Position numbers and translations under genes: made by a program. Below, piece by piece: positions 1 to 7,184 of a stretch of DNA of 30,887 bases; the first letter of the stretch is position 1; each line of letters opens with the position of its first letter. Below the pieces are notes generated by a model. The model made no database searches, had not been told where the DNA came from, and saw only the letters and a list, made by a program, of their open reading frames with translations. Source of the stretch: Solirubrobacteraceae bacterium. Its GTDB lineage: Bacteria; Actinomycetota; Thermoleophilia; Solirubrobacterales; Solirubrobacteraceae. The stretch covers positions 1-30,887 of the forward strand of contig JAICUS010000003.1 in assembly GCA_025935735.1 (NCBI GenBank), given 5' to 3'.

Positions 1-49
1 CCCGGTCGTCCAGATGCGCGATCAGGACGCTCGCGTCGACGACGATCAC
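1..49 (-). CDS. PIN-domain toxin (VapC-like), N-terminal fragment
   Basis: Only the first 16 codons are in the window; the gene continues past the left edge. The visible residues read VIVVDASVLIAHLDDR. This is the first strand and first acidic residue (VDAS) of PIN-domain ribonucleases, which cleave RNA using clustered Asp/Glu residues and Mg2+. The GTG start overlaps the TGA stop of the preceding small gene (GTGA), the translational coupling typical of vapBC operons. The family assignment rests on this short motif plus the antitoxin-like neighbour, so the subfamily and RNA target cannot be given. Confidence 0.7.
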   Translation of the reverse strand, partial: MIVVDASVLIAHLDDR

Positions 50-312
50 GCCGGCCAGTCGTCGCGGAGTCGCTCGAGGTAGTCGGCGTCGTAGACCCCG
101 GACAGTGCGCCGCTCGTGCGGCGGATCGCCTCACGCCGACGCTCGGCCTGCTCGTCCCGCTCGCGCTCGATGACACCGCGGCCCTGCGCGACCAGGCGCA
201 GCAGCAGCTCGCGGCGTGACGGCGTCTCCGGCCAGCGCTCGGCCGCGAGATCGATCGCCTCGGCGACGTCGTCCGTCTCGGTGATCGTCAGGCGCGGCCG
301 ATCGGTCGGCAT
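46..312 (-). CDS. VapB-like antitoxin
   Basis: An 88-residue protein that probably binds and neutralises the PIN toxin encoded immediately downstream and represses the shared promoter. The N-terminal half (RPRLTITETDDVAEAIDLAA) resembles a short ribbon-helix-helix or AbrB-like DNA-binding segment. The rest is highly charged (VIERERDEQAERRREAIRR) and ends DDWPA, as expected of a toxin-wrapping tail. ATG at 312 is preferred over the GTG at 330 because a TACACT box lies 8 nt upstream of it, giving a nearly leaderless transcript. Stop and toxin start overlap. The role comes from operon layout and composition, not from a diagnostic motif. Confidence 0.65.
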   Translation of the reverse strand: MPTDRPRLTITETDDVAEAIDLAAERWPETPSRRELLLRLVAQGRGVIERERDEQAERRREAIRRTSGALSGVYDADYLERLRDDWPA

Positions 313-320
313 GGCCCATA

Positions 321-326
321 AGTGTA
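321..326 (-). promoter_or_regulatory. -10 box for the vapB-like gene
   Basis: TACACT on the minus strand ends 8 nt before the ATG at 312, which predicts a transcript with a leader of at most about 2 nt. A short inverted repeat (ATGGcCCAT, 311-319) lies between the box and the start and could be part of an antitoxin operator. That last point is inference. Confidence 0.5.
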
Positions 327-330
327 GCAC

Positions 331-753
331 CGAGCGTCGCGGTGCGGCACCCGTGCAACAGGGAAAGCCGCCGACGAGCCGCTCACGGCCAAGTGACTTC
401 TCCGGCAGACCGCCGAGGCGAGCGCAACCCGCTCAGGGTGTACGGCCGCGACCGCCCGCGCATGTGCGGGTCAAGAGGGCTTGCGCCACGAGTGCCCGGA
501 CGCCGGACCTGCTCTTCAACGGCGGACGCGCCGTGGGAACGCTACGGGAACACCCGGCCGGCGGCACGAGCCGATCCGACGACGCCCCGGTCTCTGAAAT
601 CAGCCGGGTCAGCGGCTCGCCGTGGCCTCCCACGCGCCGAATCGCCATTCTGACGACGATGGTTATGGAGGGGTCGCCGGTCTAAGTCCGGCAGAGGGCT
701 TGGCCCAGCCCTTGCGGCGCCACGCGGCGGCGAGATCCGGTCGTCGCCGCGGT
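331..753. other. Gene-free region with two adjacent hairpins
   Basis: No frame shows the strong third-position GC bias of neighbouring genes, and I recognise no protein remnant. Two perfect hairpins lie side by side near the right end: GCCGG/CCGGC at 676-680 and 688-692 (7-nt loop), then AGGGCT/AGCCCT at 695-700 and 707-712 (6-nt loop). They could be a terminator-like element or the 3' end of a small RNA, but no T-run follows. They sit 42 nt before the kinase -10 box. Confidence 0.35.
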
Positions 754-759
754 TAGCCT
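754..759 (+). promoter_or_regulatory. -10 box for the histidine kinase gene
   Basis: TAGCCT is followed by exactly 6 nt and then the GTG at 766, so transcription should begin at the start codon. No Shine-Dalgarno sequence precedes the GTG, consistent with a leaderless mRNA. Confidence 0.6.
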
Positions 760-765
760 TTCCGC

Positions 766-2553
766 GTGGCGACGGGATTGAGAGGCCGGGCTGCCCGCGG
801 AACGCCCTGGTGGCAGGTCGTCGTTCTCATCGTGGCGGTCGTGGCTTCCGCGGCTGCCGTGTGGGTCACGCTGTCGGCGGACTTCCTGAGCTACCCGGGT
901 TGGCTGGCTGCGCAGAAGGCCGACTTCATCCTCGGGCCCGTTCTCGCCGGGTTGTACTGGTACCGCCGGCGCCCGCAGAGCCGGTTCGGGCCGATGCTCA
1001 TCGGCTTCGGCTTCATCGGCGCGCTCTACATCCTCCAGTCGGCGAGCAACTCGTGGCTGTTCTCCTTCGGCTTGCTGGCCGAAGCCGTGGTCGGGCTGGC
1101 CACGCGGGTGCTCATCCTGGCCTTCCCGACGGGGCGCCTCGATCGGGCGGCGAAGGTCGTCCTGGTCATCAGCATCCTCGTGTCGCCGGTGCCGTCCGTG
1201 GTGATCCAGCTGATCTCGCCGCAGCTCGGCGCCGGCGCATCCATCTCGGGGTGCCGCGAGGCGTGCCCGATGAACGAGTTGGCGGTCGCCTCGCACCCGC
1301 AGCTCGCGGCGGACCTGGTCGACGTATTCCGCTTCGGCGTGATCTTCGCCTCGAGCCTCACCGCCGGTCTGCTCGTCTGGCGCTTCGTCAAGGGAACGCC
1401 GCCCCAGCGCCGTGCGCTGGCCATCGGCACCCCGATCGCGCTGCTGTTCCTGGGGTTCCAGGTCGCGTTCCAGCTCCTCCAAGCCCTGAACGCGCCGCCG
1501 TCGGACTTCTCCGACATCATCAAGTGGGGCATCGTCGGTGCTCGAGCGGCGCTGTGGTACGGCTTCCTCGCGGCGCTGATCGCGGCGGAGCTGTTCGCGG
1601 CGCGCGCCATGCGGCGCCTCGTCGGGCAGTCGCTGCGCAAGCCGAGCAGGGACGAGCTGGAAGGGATGGTGCGGGGGCCGCTCGGCGATCCGGACCTGCG
1701 GCTGGTCTTCCTCGGCCGGCAGGACGCGCCGCTGCTCACGGAGCCCGGCCGGGACGTGACGCTCGTGCACGACGACGGCGCGCCGAGCGTCGCGATCATC
1801 CACGACCCGCAGCTCAACGATGACCCGGAGCTCCTGGAGGCGGCCGGCGCCGTCGCGCTCCTGGCGGCGGAGAACGCGGAGCTGGACGCCGGCTGGACCG
1901 AGGCGCTGCAGGAGCTGGCGCGCTCCCGCGCTCGGCTGGTGCGCGCCGCGGATGACGAGCGGCGCAAGTTCGAGCGCAACCTCCACGACGGCGTCCAGCA
2001 GGAGCTCATCTCGATCAGGCTCCGCCTGGAGATGGAGGCTGAGGAAGGCGACCTGAGCGAGACCCGCCGTGAGCGGCTCGTCGACATCACGCACAGCGTG
2101 GAGACCGCGCTCGCGGAGGTCCGGGAGGTCGCTCACGGGCTCTACCCGCCGCTGCTGATCGCATCGGGCATGCCCGCCGCCATTCGCCATCTCCACGAGC
2201 ACGCCGCTTCGCCGCCCGAGGTCGACGCCGCCGGAATCGGCCGCTATCCGCCGGAGATCGAGTCCGCGGTGTACTACTGCTGCTCGGAGGCGATCCAGAA
2301 CGCCACCAAGCACGGCGGGCGCGGCGTGCACGTCTCGGTCGCGCTGGCGGAGCAGGATGAACGGCTCGTCTTCCGCGTCGTCGATGACGGACCGGGCTTC
2401 GTGCCGGGCGAAGCCCGCGGCCTCGGTCTGCAGAGCATGGAGGACCGCCTGGGAGCGCTCGGCGGGCGGCTGACGATCACCACGGCGCCTGGACGCGGGA
2501 CCACCATCTCAGGCAGCGTTCCCCTGCGCTCCGGGGCGCCTGGCCACGATTGA
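766..2553 (+). CDS. Membrane sensor histidine kinase, NarL/DegS type
   Basis: A 595-residue sensor kinase. Residues about 17-275 contain roughly eight hydrophobic segments and act as the membrane sensor. A helical linker follows (about 360-395). The HisKA_3 dimerisation box reads DDERRKFERNLHDG with phospho-acceptor His407. The ATPase domain shows the N box (CCSEAIQNATKHGG), the G1 box (VVDDGPGF) and the G2 region (GLGLQSMEDRLGALGG). Kinases of this family phosphorylate NarL/FixJ-type regulators. The GTG at 766 is supported by the TAGCCT box 6 nt upstream. The last 45 bases overlap the 3' end of a convergent receiver gene, its likely partner. The signal sensed is unknown. Confidence 0.92.
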   Translation: MATGLRGRAARGTPWWQVVVLIVAVVASAAAVWVTLSADFLSYPGWLAAQKADFILGPVLAGLYWYRRRPQSRFGPMLIGFGFIGALYILQSASNSWLFSFGLLAEAVVGLATRVLILAFPTGRLDRAAKVVLVISILVSPVPSVVIQLISPQLGAGASISGCREACPMNELAVASHPQLAADLVDVFRFGVIFASSLTAGLLVWRFVKGTPPQRRALAIGTPIALLFLGFQVAFQLLQALNAPPSDFSDIIKWGIVGARAALWYGFLAALIAAELFAARAMRRLVGQSLRKPSRDELEGMVRGPLGDPDLRLVFLGRQDAPLLTEPGRDVTLVHDDGAPSVAIIHDPQLNDDPELLEAAGAVALLAAENAELDAGWTEALQELARSRARLVRAADDERRKFERNLHDGVQQELISIRLRLEMEAEEGDLSETRRERLVDITHSVETALAEVREVAHGLYPPLLIASGMPAAIRHLHEHAASPPEVDAAGIGRYPPEIESAVYYCCSEAIQNATKHGGRGVHVSVALAEQDERLVFRVVDDGPGFVPGEARGLGLQSMEDRLGALGGRLTITTAPGRGTTISGSVPLRSGAPGHD

Positions 2554-2958
2554 GGGGTCGATCCACCTGGCGCCTCGATGGACCGTCTTGACGGCGCTGG
2601 TCAGCTGCCCGTCGGAGTGGGCTCGCTCCTTCAGCACCCAACCGCGGTTCTCGCTCCCGACGTCGAAGACCCGCGAGAGCGACTCCGGATCGGAGTACTG
2701 GCTCAGGATCACGACCCCGACATCCGGCATCGCCGCGGCGAGGCCCTCGGCGACGCGCACACCCTCGTCGGTTCTCCCGGGCGGCATCCGGACATCCGTG
2801 ACGACCACGTCCGGCCGGGTCTCCTCGATCACCGCCAGCAGCGTCGGCTCGTCCTCGGCGATCCCGACGAGAGCGATGTCCGGAGACCGGCCGAGGATCT
2901 GCACCAGCACGTCCCGGACCACGACAGAGTCCTCGGCCAGTACGACTCGGATCGGCAC
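2509..2958 (-). CDS. Response regulator receiver protein without output domain
   Basis: A 149-residue receiver. Acidic pocket E9/D10, phospho-acceptor D55 (VVVTDVRMPP), S86 at the switch position (VVILSQYS) and K110 (WVLKER) are all present, so it should be phosphorylatable. NarL/FixJ regulators are usually about 210 residues with a C-terminal LuxR-type helix-turn-helix. This protein stops soon after the receiver (WIDPSIVARR) with a short tail antisense to the last codons of the kinase. It is therefore a single-domain regulator or a truncated NarL-type protein. The convergent kinase at 766-2553 is the obvious phosphodonor. The GTG start has a TAGCAT box 9 nt upstream. Confidence 0.85.
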   Translation of the reverse strand: MPIRVVLAEDSVVVRDVLVQILGRSPDIALVGIAEDEPTLLAVIEETRPDVVVTDVRMPPGRTDEGVRVAEGLAAAMPDVGVVILSQYSDPESLSRVFDVGSENRGWVLKERAHSDGQLTSAVKTVHRGARWIDPSIVARRPGAQGNAA

Positions 2959-2967
2959 GGCGCCCGG

Positions 2968-2973
2968 ATGCTA
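2968..2973 (-). promoter_or_regulatory. -10 box for the receiver gene
   Basis: TAGCAT on the minus strand, 9 nt before the GTG at 2958; predicts a leader of about 2-3 nt. Confidence 0.5.
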
Positions 2974-2993
2974 ACGCGGATTGCGCGACGCGG

Positions 2994-3158
2994 TCACGGC
3001 TCGAGCCGCCGCCTCGCGAAGGAGAAGTCCGCGGCGTCGATCAGGCCGCGGCGCAGCGCGCCGATCCATGCCTCCGCCTCGGCGCGCTCGACCACGGATG
3101 CGCACGAGCCAGCCGGTCGCGGGTGCGGAGCGACCTCACGGTACGAGCCTCCCGTCAC
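2994..3158 (-). CDS. Small hypothetical protein
   Basis: A possible 54-residue protein starting at GTG 3158; an in-frame GTG further in would give about 34 residues. The C-terminal half (VVERAEAEAWIGALRRGLID) is amphipathic, and almost every codon there ends in G or C, matching local coding sequence. The N-terminal half is less convincing. No family recognised. It begins inside the tail of the frameshifted gene upstream and ends 36 nt before the receiver gene's start, so it may be the distal cistron or a detached piece of that locus. Confidence 0.4.
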   Translation of the reverse strand: MTGGSYREVAPHPRPAGSCASVVERAEAEAWIGALRRGLIDAADFSFARRRLEP

Positions 3159-3551
3159 GCGTCACGCCGTACCCCGGTTCTCGCCGGTCAGCCGGCCCCG
3201 TCCCGCGCCGCGCCGCGCCGTAGCGGCTCGCGCGACGCAGGCGTACGCGCTGCTCCTCGGCGCGGAGCGCCCGGGTCGCGCGGCGCACGGCCGGCAGGGC
3301 CAGGCCTCCCATCACGCCGACCGCCAGCAGCGGCCCGAAGCCCGGCGTCTCGCGGGCGGCCGGCCCGGCGATGCCAAGCATCGCCTCGCGCAGCGCGAGC
3401 GCCGCGAGGCCGACATCGTCGTCGTCCACCCGCAGCGGCGCGCGAACCGCGCGGCGGGCCGTCACGTACGCGCCCTCGGCGGCGCCCAGCGAGAGTCGGC
3501 GAGGAACAGCCGCGCTGTGCCGAACGCCTCCGGGGCGGGGGCGGCATCCAT
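3136..3551 (-). pseudogene. Frameshifted small gene, function unknown
   Basis: The start is well supported: ATG at 3551 preceded by TATCGT and exactly 6 nt. The first frame reads EAFGTARLFLADSR and then hits TGA after 29 codons. The next frame continues convincingly as GAAEGAYVTARRAVRAPLRV, then a glycine-rich hydrophobic segment (GFGPLLAVGVMGGLALPAVR) and a charged tail (RATRALRAEEQRVRLRRASR). Third positions are strongly GC-biased on both sides of the break. Restoring one C in the run near 3494-3500 (CGCTGG to CGCCTGG) would join the frames as ADSR-LGAAEG, giving about 137 residues. It may be a real pseudogene or a base missing from the assembly. No named family recognised. Confidence 0.6.
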
Positions 3552-3557
3552 GGCCCG

Positions 3558-3563
3558 ACGATA
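3558..3563 (-). promoter_or_regulatory. -10 box for the frameshifted gene
   Basis: TATCGT on the minus strand, 6 nt before the ATG at 3551. Its exact spacing supports that the broken gene was, or is, a real leaderless gene. Confidence 0.55.
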
Positions 3564-3661
3564 TGGCGGGCGCCCGGCGCCGGACATCGTCCGATCGGGG
3601 TGAAGCGCGCCGGCGTGGCGATGTCACCTTCGCGACGGGCGACACACGGAAGAGGTGGACG

Positions 3662-4174
3662 ATGGCGCTGTTCAGGCATCGCGACGACATCCCGGACGGC
3701 CGGCGCTTCCGGATGCGAGAGAAGCTCGCCTCGATCGGCGACGACTCGTGGATCGAGGACGAGCGGGGCGACCGCATCTACAAGGTGGACGGCAAGGCCC
3801 TGCGGTTCCGTGACACGTTCGTGCTCGAGGATCGCGACGGGCACGAGGTCGCCAGGATCCAGGAGCGCAAGCTCCGTGTCCGCGACACGATGGCGATCGA
3901 GCGCGACGGCCGCACGCTGGCCACGGTGCACAAGGCGCTCGTCGGGATCCGCGACCGCTTCAGGATCGAGATCGAGGGCGGCGAGGACCTCAAGGCCCAC
4001 GGGAACATCCTCGACCACGAATACGCGATCGAGCGCGACGGCGACGTGGTCGCCGCGATCTCGAAGAAGTGGTTCCGGGTGCGCGACACCTACGGGATCG
4101 AGGTCAGCCGCGGCGAGGACGCGCCGCTGCTGCTCGCCCTCACCGTCGCGCTCGACCAGATGGCACACCACTGA
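3662..4174 (+). CDS. LURP-one-related (Tubby-like fold) protein
   Basis: A 170-residue protein of the LURP-one-related family (DUF567), a compact beta-barrel related to the Tubby C-terminal domain and scramblases; its bacterial function is not established. It shows the family's repeating strands of short turns and basic/acidic alternation: RFRMREKLASIGDDSWIED, IYKVDGKALRFRDTFVLED, ERKLRVRDTMAIERDG and KKWFRVRDTYGIEV. There is no signal peptide or membrane segment, so it should be cytosolic or membrane-peripheral. The ATG follows a purine-rich ribosome site (GAAGAGGTGGACG). The next gene starts 26 nt after the stop, so the two may be co-transcribed. Confidence 0.85.
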   Translation: MALFRHRDDIPDGRRFRMREKLASIGDDSWIEDERGDRIYKVDGKALRFRDTFVLEDRDGHEVARIQERKLRVRDTMAIERDGRTLATVHKALVGIRDRFRIEIEGGEDLKAHGNILDHEYAIERDGDVVAAISKKWFRVRDTYGIEVSRGEDAPLLLALTVALDQMAHH

Positions 4175-4199
4175 GCGTCGAGGACGAGGCCACGCCGTG

Positions 4200-5309
4200 A
4201 TGGTTCCGGACACGGCCGTCGAGCCTGCCGCGCCGCCGCGCCGCCGCTGGCTGCCGTTCGGCGACCCGTCGCGCCCGCGGCGCCTGCGCAAGGTCGCGGC
4301 CTGGCTCGGCGGGACGGTGCTCGCGCTGGCGGTCAGCCAGCTGCTCGGCGTCGACGTCACCGGCTGGCTCTCGGACCTGTGGGACACGCTGACGTCGATC
4401 CCCGTGGGCTACCTGGCGGCCGGCTGGGCGCTGCAGACCGTGCAGACCACGCTGACGGCGCTGGGCTGGTTCGCCATCCTGCGCGCCGCCCACCCCGGCG
4501 CGCCCGTGCTCTACCGGCAGATCCTGGCGGCCTACGCGGCGGGCGTGGCGCTCAACGGCTTCCTGCCGGCCAACATCGGGACGTTCGTGACGCTGCTGAT
4601 GTTCGTGGCGATCGTTCCCGGGGCGAACCTGCCCGGCGTGCTCGGCGGCATGGTCGCGCAGAAGCTGTTCTTCACCGTCGCCGGCGCGTTGGTGTACGCC
4701 TACCTGTTCCTGTCGGTGCCGGGCGACGTCGAGCTCCAGCTGCGCGGCCCGCACGACCATCCGCTGCTGTGGAGCTCGATCGTGTTGGGCGGGCTCGCCC
4801 TGATCGTGCTGCTCGTGCGCGTCTTCTGGCGCAAGCTGCGAGAGCTGTGGGCGAAGGCCAAGCAGGGCGCCGCGATCCTCGCCCGCCCCCGCGAGTACCT
4901 GCTCAGGGTGGCGCTGCCCTCGTTCGGCGCGTGGCTGGCCAAGGGCGGCGTGATCGCCGTGTTCCTGGCGGGATATGGCATCCCGGTCACATTCCACACG
5001 GTGATGTCGGTGATGGGCGGGAACTCGATCGCCAACACCGTCTCCGTCACGCCCGGCGGCGTCGGCGTCAACCAGGCGGCCAACGTGGCCGCGCTCGGCG
5101 GCGTGACCGACCCCGCCACCGCGACCGCGTACTCGCTCGGTCAGCAGCTCGCCGTGACGGCCTGGAACATCGCGTTCGCGGTCGCACTGGTCACCTGGGC
5201 ATTCGGCTGGGCGGGCGGCAAGGACCTCGTCGAGCAGTCCTACTCCGAGGCCAAGGCCAAGGTGGAGCAGCAGAAGGCGCAGCGGGCAGCGCAGAAGGCG
5301 CGCCGCTGA
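4200..5309 (+). CDS. Integral membrane protein, lysylphosphatidylglycerol synthase TM/UPF0104 family
   Basis: A 369-residue membrane protein of the family that includes the flippase portion of MprF and AglD-like proteins (PF03706). After a basic cytoplasmic N-terminus (residues 1-35) there are about eight hydrophobic helices. Family signatures are visible in the loop AAYAAGVALNGFLPANIGTF and in the conserved glycine-rich stretch SVTPGGVGVNQAANVAALGG near the C-terminus. The protein ends in a basic, coiled tail (SEAKAKVEQQKAQRAAQKAR). Such proteins are thought to move lipids or lipid-linked sugars across the membrane; the substrate is not predictable here. ATG 4200 follows GAGGACGAGG. A second member of the family lies at 17353-18291. 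Confidence 0.85.
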   Translation: MVPDTAVEPAAPPRRRWLPFGDPSRPRRLRKVAAWLGGTVLALAVSQLLGVDVTGWLSDLWDTLTSIPVGYLAAGWALQTVQTTLTALGWFAILRAAHPGAPVLYRQILAAYAAGVALNGFLPANIGTFVTLLMFVAIVPGANLPGVLGGMVAQKLFFTVAGALVYAYLFLSVPGDVELQLRGPHDHPLLWSSIVLGGLALIVLLVRVFWRKLRELWAKAKQGAAILARPREYLLRVALPSFGAWLAKGGVIAVFLAGYGIPVTFHTVMSVMGGNSIANTVSVTPGGVGVNQAANVAALGGVTDPATATAYSLGQQLAVTAWNIAFAVALVTWAFGWAGGKDLVEQSYSEAKAKVEQQKAQRAAQKARR

Positions 5310-5393
5310 CCCGGGGCTTCACCCGGTCCGGATGATCCGGCTCCGCCCGGCCGGCGGGAGACTGACTGCCACCCGGCGCGATGAGGAGATCAC

Positions 5394-7184
5394 ATGCTGC
5401 TTGAGGACTACGGGCTGATCGGCGACATGCGGTCGGCCGCGCTGGTCGGACGTGACGGCTCGGTGGACTGGCTGTGCCTGCCGGCCTTCGATTCGCCGTC
5501 GTGCTGCACGGCTCTGCTCGGCGACGAGCGGCACGGCTATTGGCGGCTGGCGCCGGCGGACGGGACGCGCGCGACGGCGCGCCGCTACCGGCCGGGGACG
5601 CTGGTCCTGGAGACCGACTTCGAGACCGACGCCGGTGCCGTGCGGGTGACCGACTTCATGCCGCCGCGCGGCGACGGGCCGCCGCGGGTCATGCGGATCG
5701 TCGAGGGCCTGCGCGGGCGGGTGCCGATGCGCATGGAGCTGGCGCTGCGACCGGACTACGCGTCGATCACGCCATGGATCGAGGCCGCGTCCGACGGTGC
5801 GGTCGTCACCGCGGGCCCCGATTCCTTCCGCCTCAGCACGCCGGTGCCGCTGGCACTCGGGGACGGGTCGGCCGTTGCGGCGTTCGCCGTCAGCGAGGGC
5901 GCGCGCGAGCGGTTCACGCTCACCTGGCATCTGTCCTATGAGGAGACCCCGCCGGTGGAGGACGCCGACTCGGCGCTGGCGCGGACGGACGCCTGGTGGC
6001 GGGAGTGGAGCGGGCGCTGCCGGTACGACGGGGCGTATCGCGACGAGGTGCTGACCTCGCTGATCGCGCTCAAGGCGATGAGCTCGGAGTCCACCGGCGC
6101 CCTGATCGCGGCGCCGACCACGTCGCTGCCCGAAGACCTCGGCGGCATGCGCAACTGGGACTACCGCTATTGCTGGCTGCGCGACTCGGTCCTGGCGCTG
6201 GAGGCGCTGCTCGACGCGGGCTACACGGACGAGGCGGTCGCCTTCCGGAACTATCTGCTGCGGGTCGGCACCGGCGACCCGGCGAAGATCCAGATCATGT
6301 ACGGCATCGGCGGAGAGCGCCGGCTGACCGAGTTCGAGCTGCCGGAGCTGCCGGGCTATGAGGGTTCGCAGCCCGTCCGGATCGGCAATGCGGCGTCCGA
6401 GCAGTTCCAGCTCGACGTCTACGGCGAGGTGGCCGCGGTGATGTTCCTCGGGGCCGAGCGGCTCGGCCGGGTGGAGCGCCGGCTGTGGCCGCGCTGGCGC
6501 GCGGTGATCGAGCACGTGGAGGCGATCTGGCAGCGGCCCGACGACGGGATCTGGGAGGCCCGCGGCCCGCAGCGCCACTACACGTACTCCAAGGTCATGG
6601 CCTGGGTGGTCTTCGACCGCGCCGTGCGGGTCGCGGAGCGCTTCGATCTCGAGGCGCCGGTGGAGCGCTGGAAGCAGGTGCGCGACCAGATCCACGCCGA
6701 GGTGTGCGAGCGCGGCTATGACCCCGAGCGGCGCACGTTCACCCAGTACTACGGCTCCAAGGAACTCGACGCCAGCGTGCTGAACATCCCGCTGGTCGGC
6801 TTCCTGCCGGGGACCGACGAGCGCGTGACCGGCACGATCGACGCCGTGTGGCGCGAGCTGGGGCGTGACGACTTCGTGTCGCGCTACTCGACCGCCGACA
6901 CCGACGACGGCCTGACCGGGGACGAGGGGCAGTTCCTCGCGTGCTCGTTCTGGCTGGTCAACGCGCTGGCCCGCAACGGCCGCGTGCAGCAGGCGCGGAC
7001 GCTGTTCGAGCGCCTGGTCGGGCTGTCGAACGATCTGGGGCTGCTGGCCGAGGAGTACGACGTCGCCCGCAAGCGGCAGGTCGGCAACTTCCCGCAGGCG
7101 TTCAGCCACCTCACGCTGATCCTTGCCGCACGGGCCATATCCAACGCCGAGGCGGAGGCGAAGGCCACGCTGGTCACGGCGTGA
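5394..7184 (+). CDS. Glycoside hydrolase family 15 (trehalase/glucoamylase-like)
   Basis: A 596-residue, full-length GH15 enzyme that hydrolyses alpha-glucosidic bonds with inversion; actinobacterial members of this length are often trehalases. The N-terminal beta-sandwich begins LLEDYGLIGDMRSAALVGRD. The (alpha/alpha)6 barrel carries NWDYRYCWLRDS. The likely catalytic acid is E388 in IWEARGPQRHYTYSKVMAW and the likely base E511 in DEGQFLACSFWLVNAL. There is no signal peptide, so it acts in the cytoplasm. The ATG has a good ribosome site (GAGGAGATCAC). The MFS gene starts inside its stop codon, suggesting a sugar-linked operon. Trehalase versus glucoamylase cannot be decided from sequence alone. 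Confidence 0.93.
   Translation: MLLEDYGLIGDMRSAALVGRDGSVDWLCLPAFDSPSCCTALLGDERHGYWRLAPADGTRATARRYRPGTLVLETDFETDAGAVRVTDFMPPRGDGPPRVMRIVEGLRGRVPMRMELALRPDYASITPWIEAASDGAVVTAGPDSFRLSTPVPLALGDGSAVAAFAVSEGARERFTLTWHLSYEETPPVEDADSALARTDAWWREWSGRCRYDGAYRDEVLTSLIALKAMSSESTGALIAAPTTSLPEDLGGMRNWDYRYCWLRDSVLALEALLDAGYTDEAVAFRNYLLRVGTGDPAKIQIMYGIGGERRLTEFELPELPGYEGSQPVRIGNAASEQFQLDVYGEVAAVMFLGAERLGRVERRLWPRWRAVIEHVEAIWQRPDDGIWEARGPQRHYTYSKVMAWVVFDRAVRVAERFDLEAPVERWKQVRDQIHAEVCERGYDPERRTFTQYYGSKELDASVLNIPLVGFLPGTDERVTGTIDAVWRELGRDDFVSRYSTADTDDGLTGDEGQFLACSFWLVNALARNGRVQQARTLFERLVGLSNDLGLLAEEYDVARKRQVGNFPQAFSHLTLILAARAISNAEAEAKATLVTA

Noticed and set aside
682..2331. A 549-codon minus-strand open frame opposite the histidine kinase
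   Set aside because: Composition is typical of antisense shadow frames, and the plus-strand kinase has all catalytic motifs.
3123..4199. Upstream in-frame extension of the flippase-like gene
   Set aside because: The added 359 residues are low-complexity Arg/Ala/Pro/Ser sequence overlapping the LURP-one gene; the natural start is ATG 4200.
5310..5393. Possible terminator between the flippase-like and glycosidase genes
   Set aside because: The CCGG-rich repeats form only 4-bp stems; nothing convincing.
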